Assembly: GCA_937875715.1 (NCBI GenBank)
Contig: CALEHZ010000277.1
Coordinates: 1-5,275 of the forward strand
Source of the DNA: an uncultured Campylobacter sp.
GTDB taxonomy: Bacteria > Campylobacterota > Campylobacteria > Campylobacterales > Campylobacteraceae
Length of the DNA stretch: 5,275 nt
Direction: 5' to 3'
Shown here: piece by piece, positions 5,162 through 5,275 of the stretch
Position numbering within the stretch: position 1 is the stretch's first letter
Layout of the letters: the number at the start of each line of letters is the position of its first letter
Made by a program: the position numbers and the translations under genes
Notes under the pieces: model-generated
Seen by the model: the letters and a program-made list of their open reading frames with translations, nothing else
Databases searched by the model: none
What the model was told of the DNA's origin: nothing

Positions 5162-5215
5162 GCTGAATTTTCTAAAAAATTTAGACCCAGCGGGCCCAGA
5201 AGCAAAAAATTCAGC
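5162..5215 (-). terminator. Hairpin after the right-edge minus-strand gene
   Basis: On the minus strand 5215-5204 (GCTGAATTTTTT) pairs with 5173-5162 (AGAAAATTCAGC) over 12 bp including one G-U pair. The loop is about 30 nt and contains a small GC-rich stretch (around 5186-5199, with GGGCCC). On the + strand the G-U becomes a C-A mismatch, which favours a minus-strand role. It starts directly after the stop at 5216-5218. There is no T-run, so the role is tentative. Confidence 0.35.
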
Positions 5216-5275
5216 CTAGTTTATACCTTCTAGGATTTTTTCCCTCTCTTCTAAGCTAAAGCCCTGAGCAGCGTC
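5216..5275 (-). CDS. C-terminal end of an unidentified gene, continues beyond window
   Basis: The minus strand reads 19 codons from the window edge, ending FSLEEREKILEGIN and a TAG stop. The charged, helix-forming composition (EEREKILEGI) looks like a genuine protein C-terminus, and the hairpin that follows at once fits a gene end. The protein is not recognised from so short a piece. It is not an end of rplF in either orientation, so the missing spc-operon gene does not simply resume at this edge. Confidence 0.4.
   Translation of the reverse strand, partial: DAAQGFSLEEREKILEGIN

Noticed and set aside
2551..5215. Insertion sequence or integrated element explaining the operon break
   Set aside because: No transposase or integrase, no terminal inverted repeats and no target duplication are visible. 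The octamer pairs are scattered rather than flanking one unit.

Overview
The window is AT-rich and reads as a chromosomal fragment of a Campylobacter-like member of the Campylobacterota. The evidence is the close agreement of the ribosomal proteins with that group: a 77-residue L24, a zinc-binding 61-residue S14, a 61-residue L29, and an L16 ending in [10 protein letters not shown]-rich codon choice and an extended -10 promoter also fit. Genus is an inference; species cannot be named.

Bases 3-2550 (+ strand) hold the central part of the S10/spc ribosomal protein operon in canonical order: rplP (5' end cut off by the window), rpmC, rpsQ, rplN, rplX, rplE, rpsN (zinc type) and rpsH. The genes overlap by 1-14 nt or are at most 9 nt apart, so they are surely co-transcribed and partly translationally coupled. 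The expected next gene, rplF, is absent. The run stops after rpsH at two back-to-back perfect hairpins.

Bases 2551-2876 are non-coding. They contain several hairpins, three tandem copies of a 14-bp repeat, and many copies of the octamer AAAATTCA or its complement. A long imperfect hairpin at 2770-2828 can end transcription from both sides.

Bases 2877-4319 (- strand), converging on rpsH, encode a POT/PTR2-family proton-coupled oligopeptide transporter. Its body is complete, but its 5' end looks damaged: there is no ATG or ribosome binding site, and the first glutamate of the ExxER motif is missing. A likely N-terminal remnant lies in another frame just upstream.

Bases 4401-4969 (- strand) hold a small gene for a Gly/Phe-repeat protein. 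It has a good extended -10 promoter. It is interrupted by a TGA exactly where an invariant glycine of the repeat belongs, and probably by a 1-nt frameshift further on. Bases 4970-5215 are again rich in AAAATTCA-type repeats (core 14-mer TTTTAGAAAATTCA). At the right edge, 5216-5275 is probably the C-terminal end of another minus-strand gene.

Overall, a highly conserved essential operon abuts a decaying, repeat-rich accessory segment. The main signals are the break of the spc operon after rpsH, the intergenic octamer clusters (which match RAATTY, the motif reported to mark DNA for uptake in Campylobacter jejuni), and the damaged genes between them.
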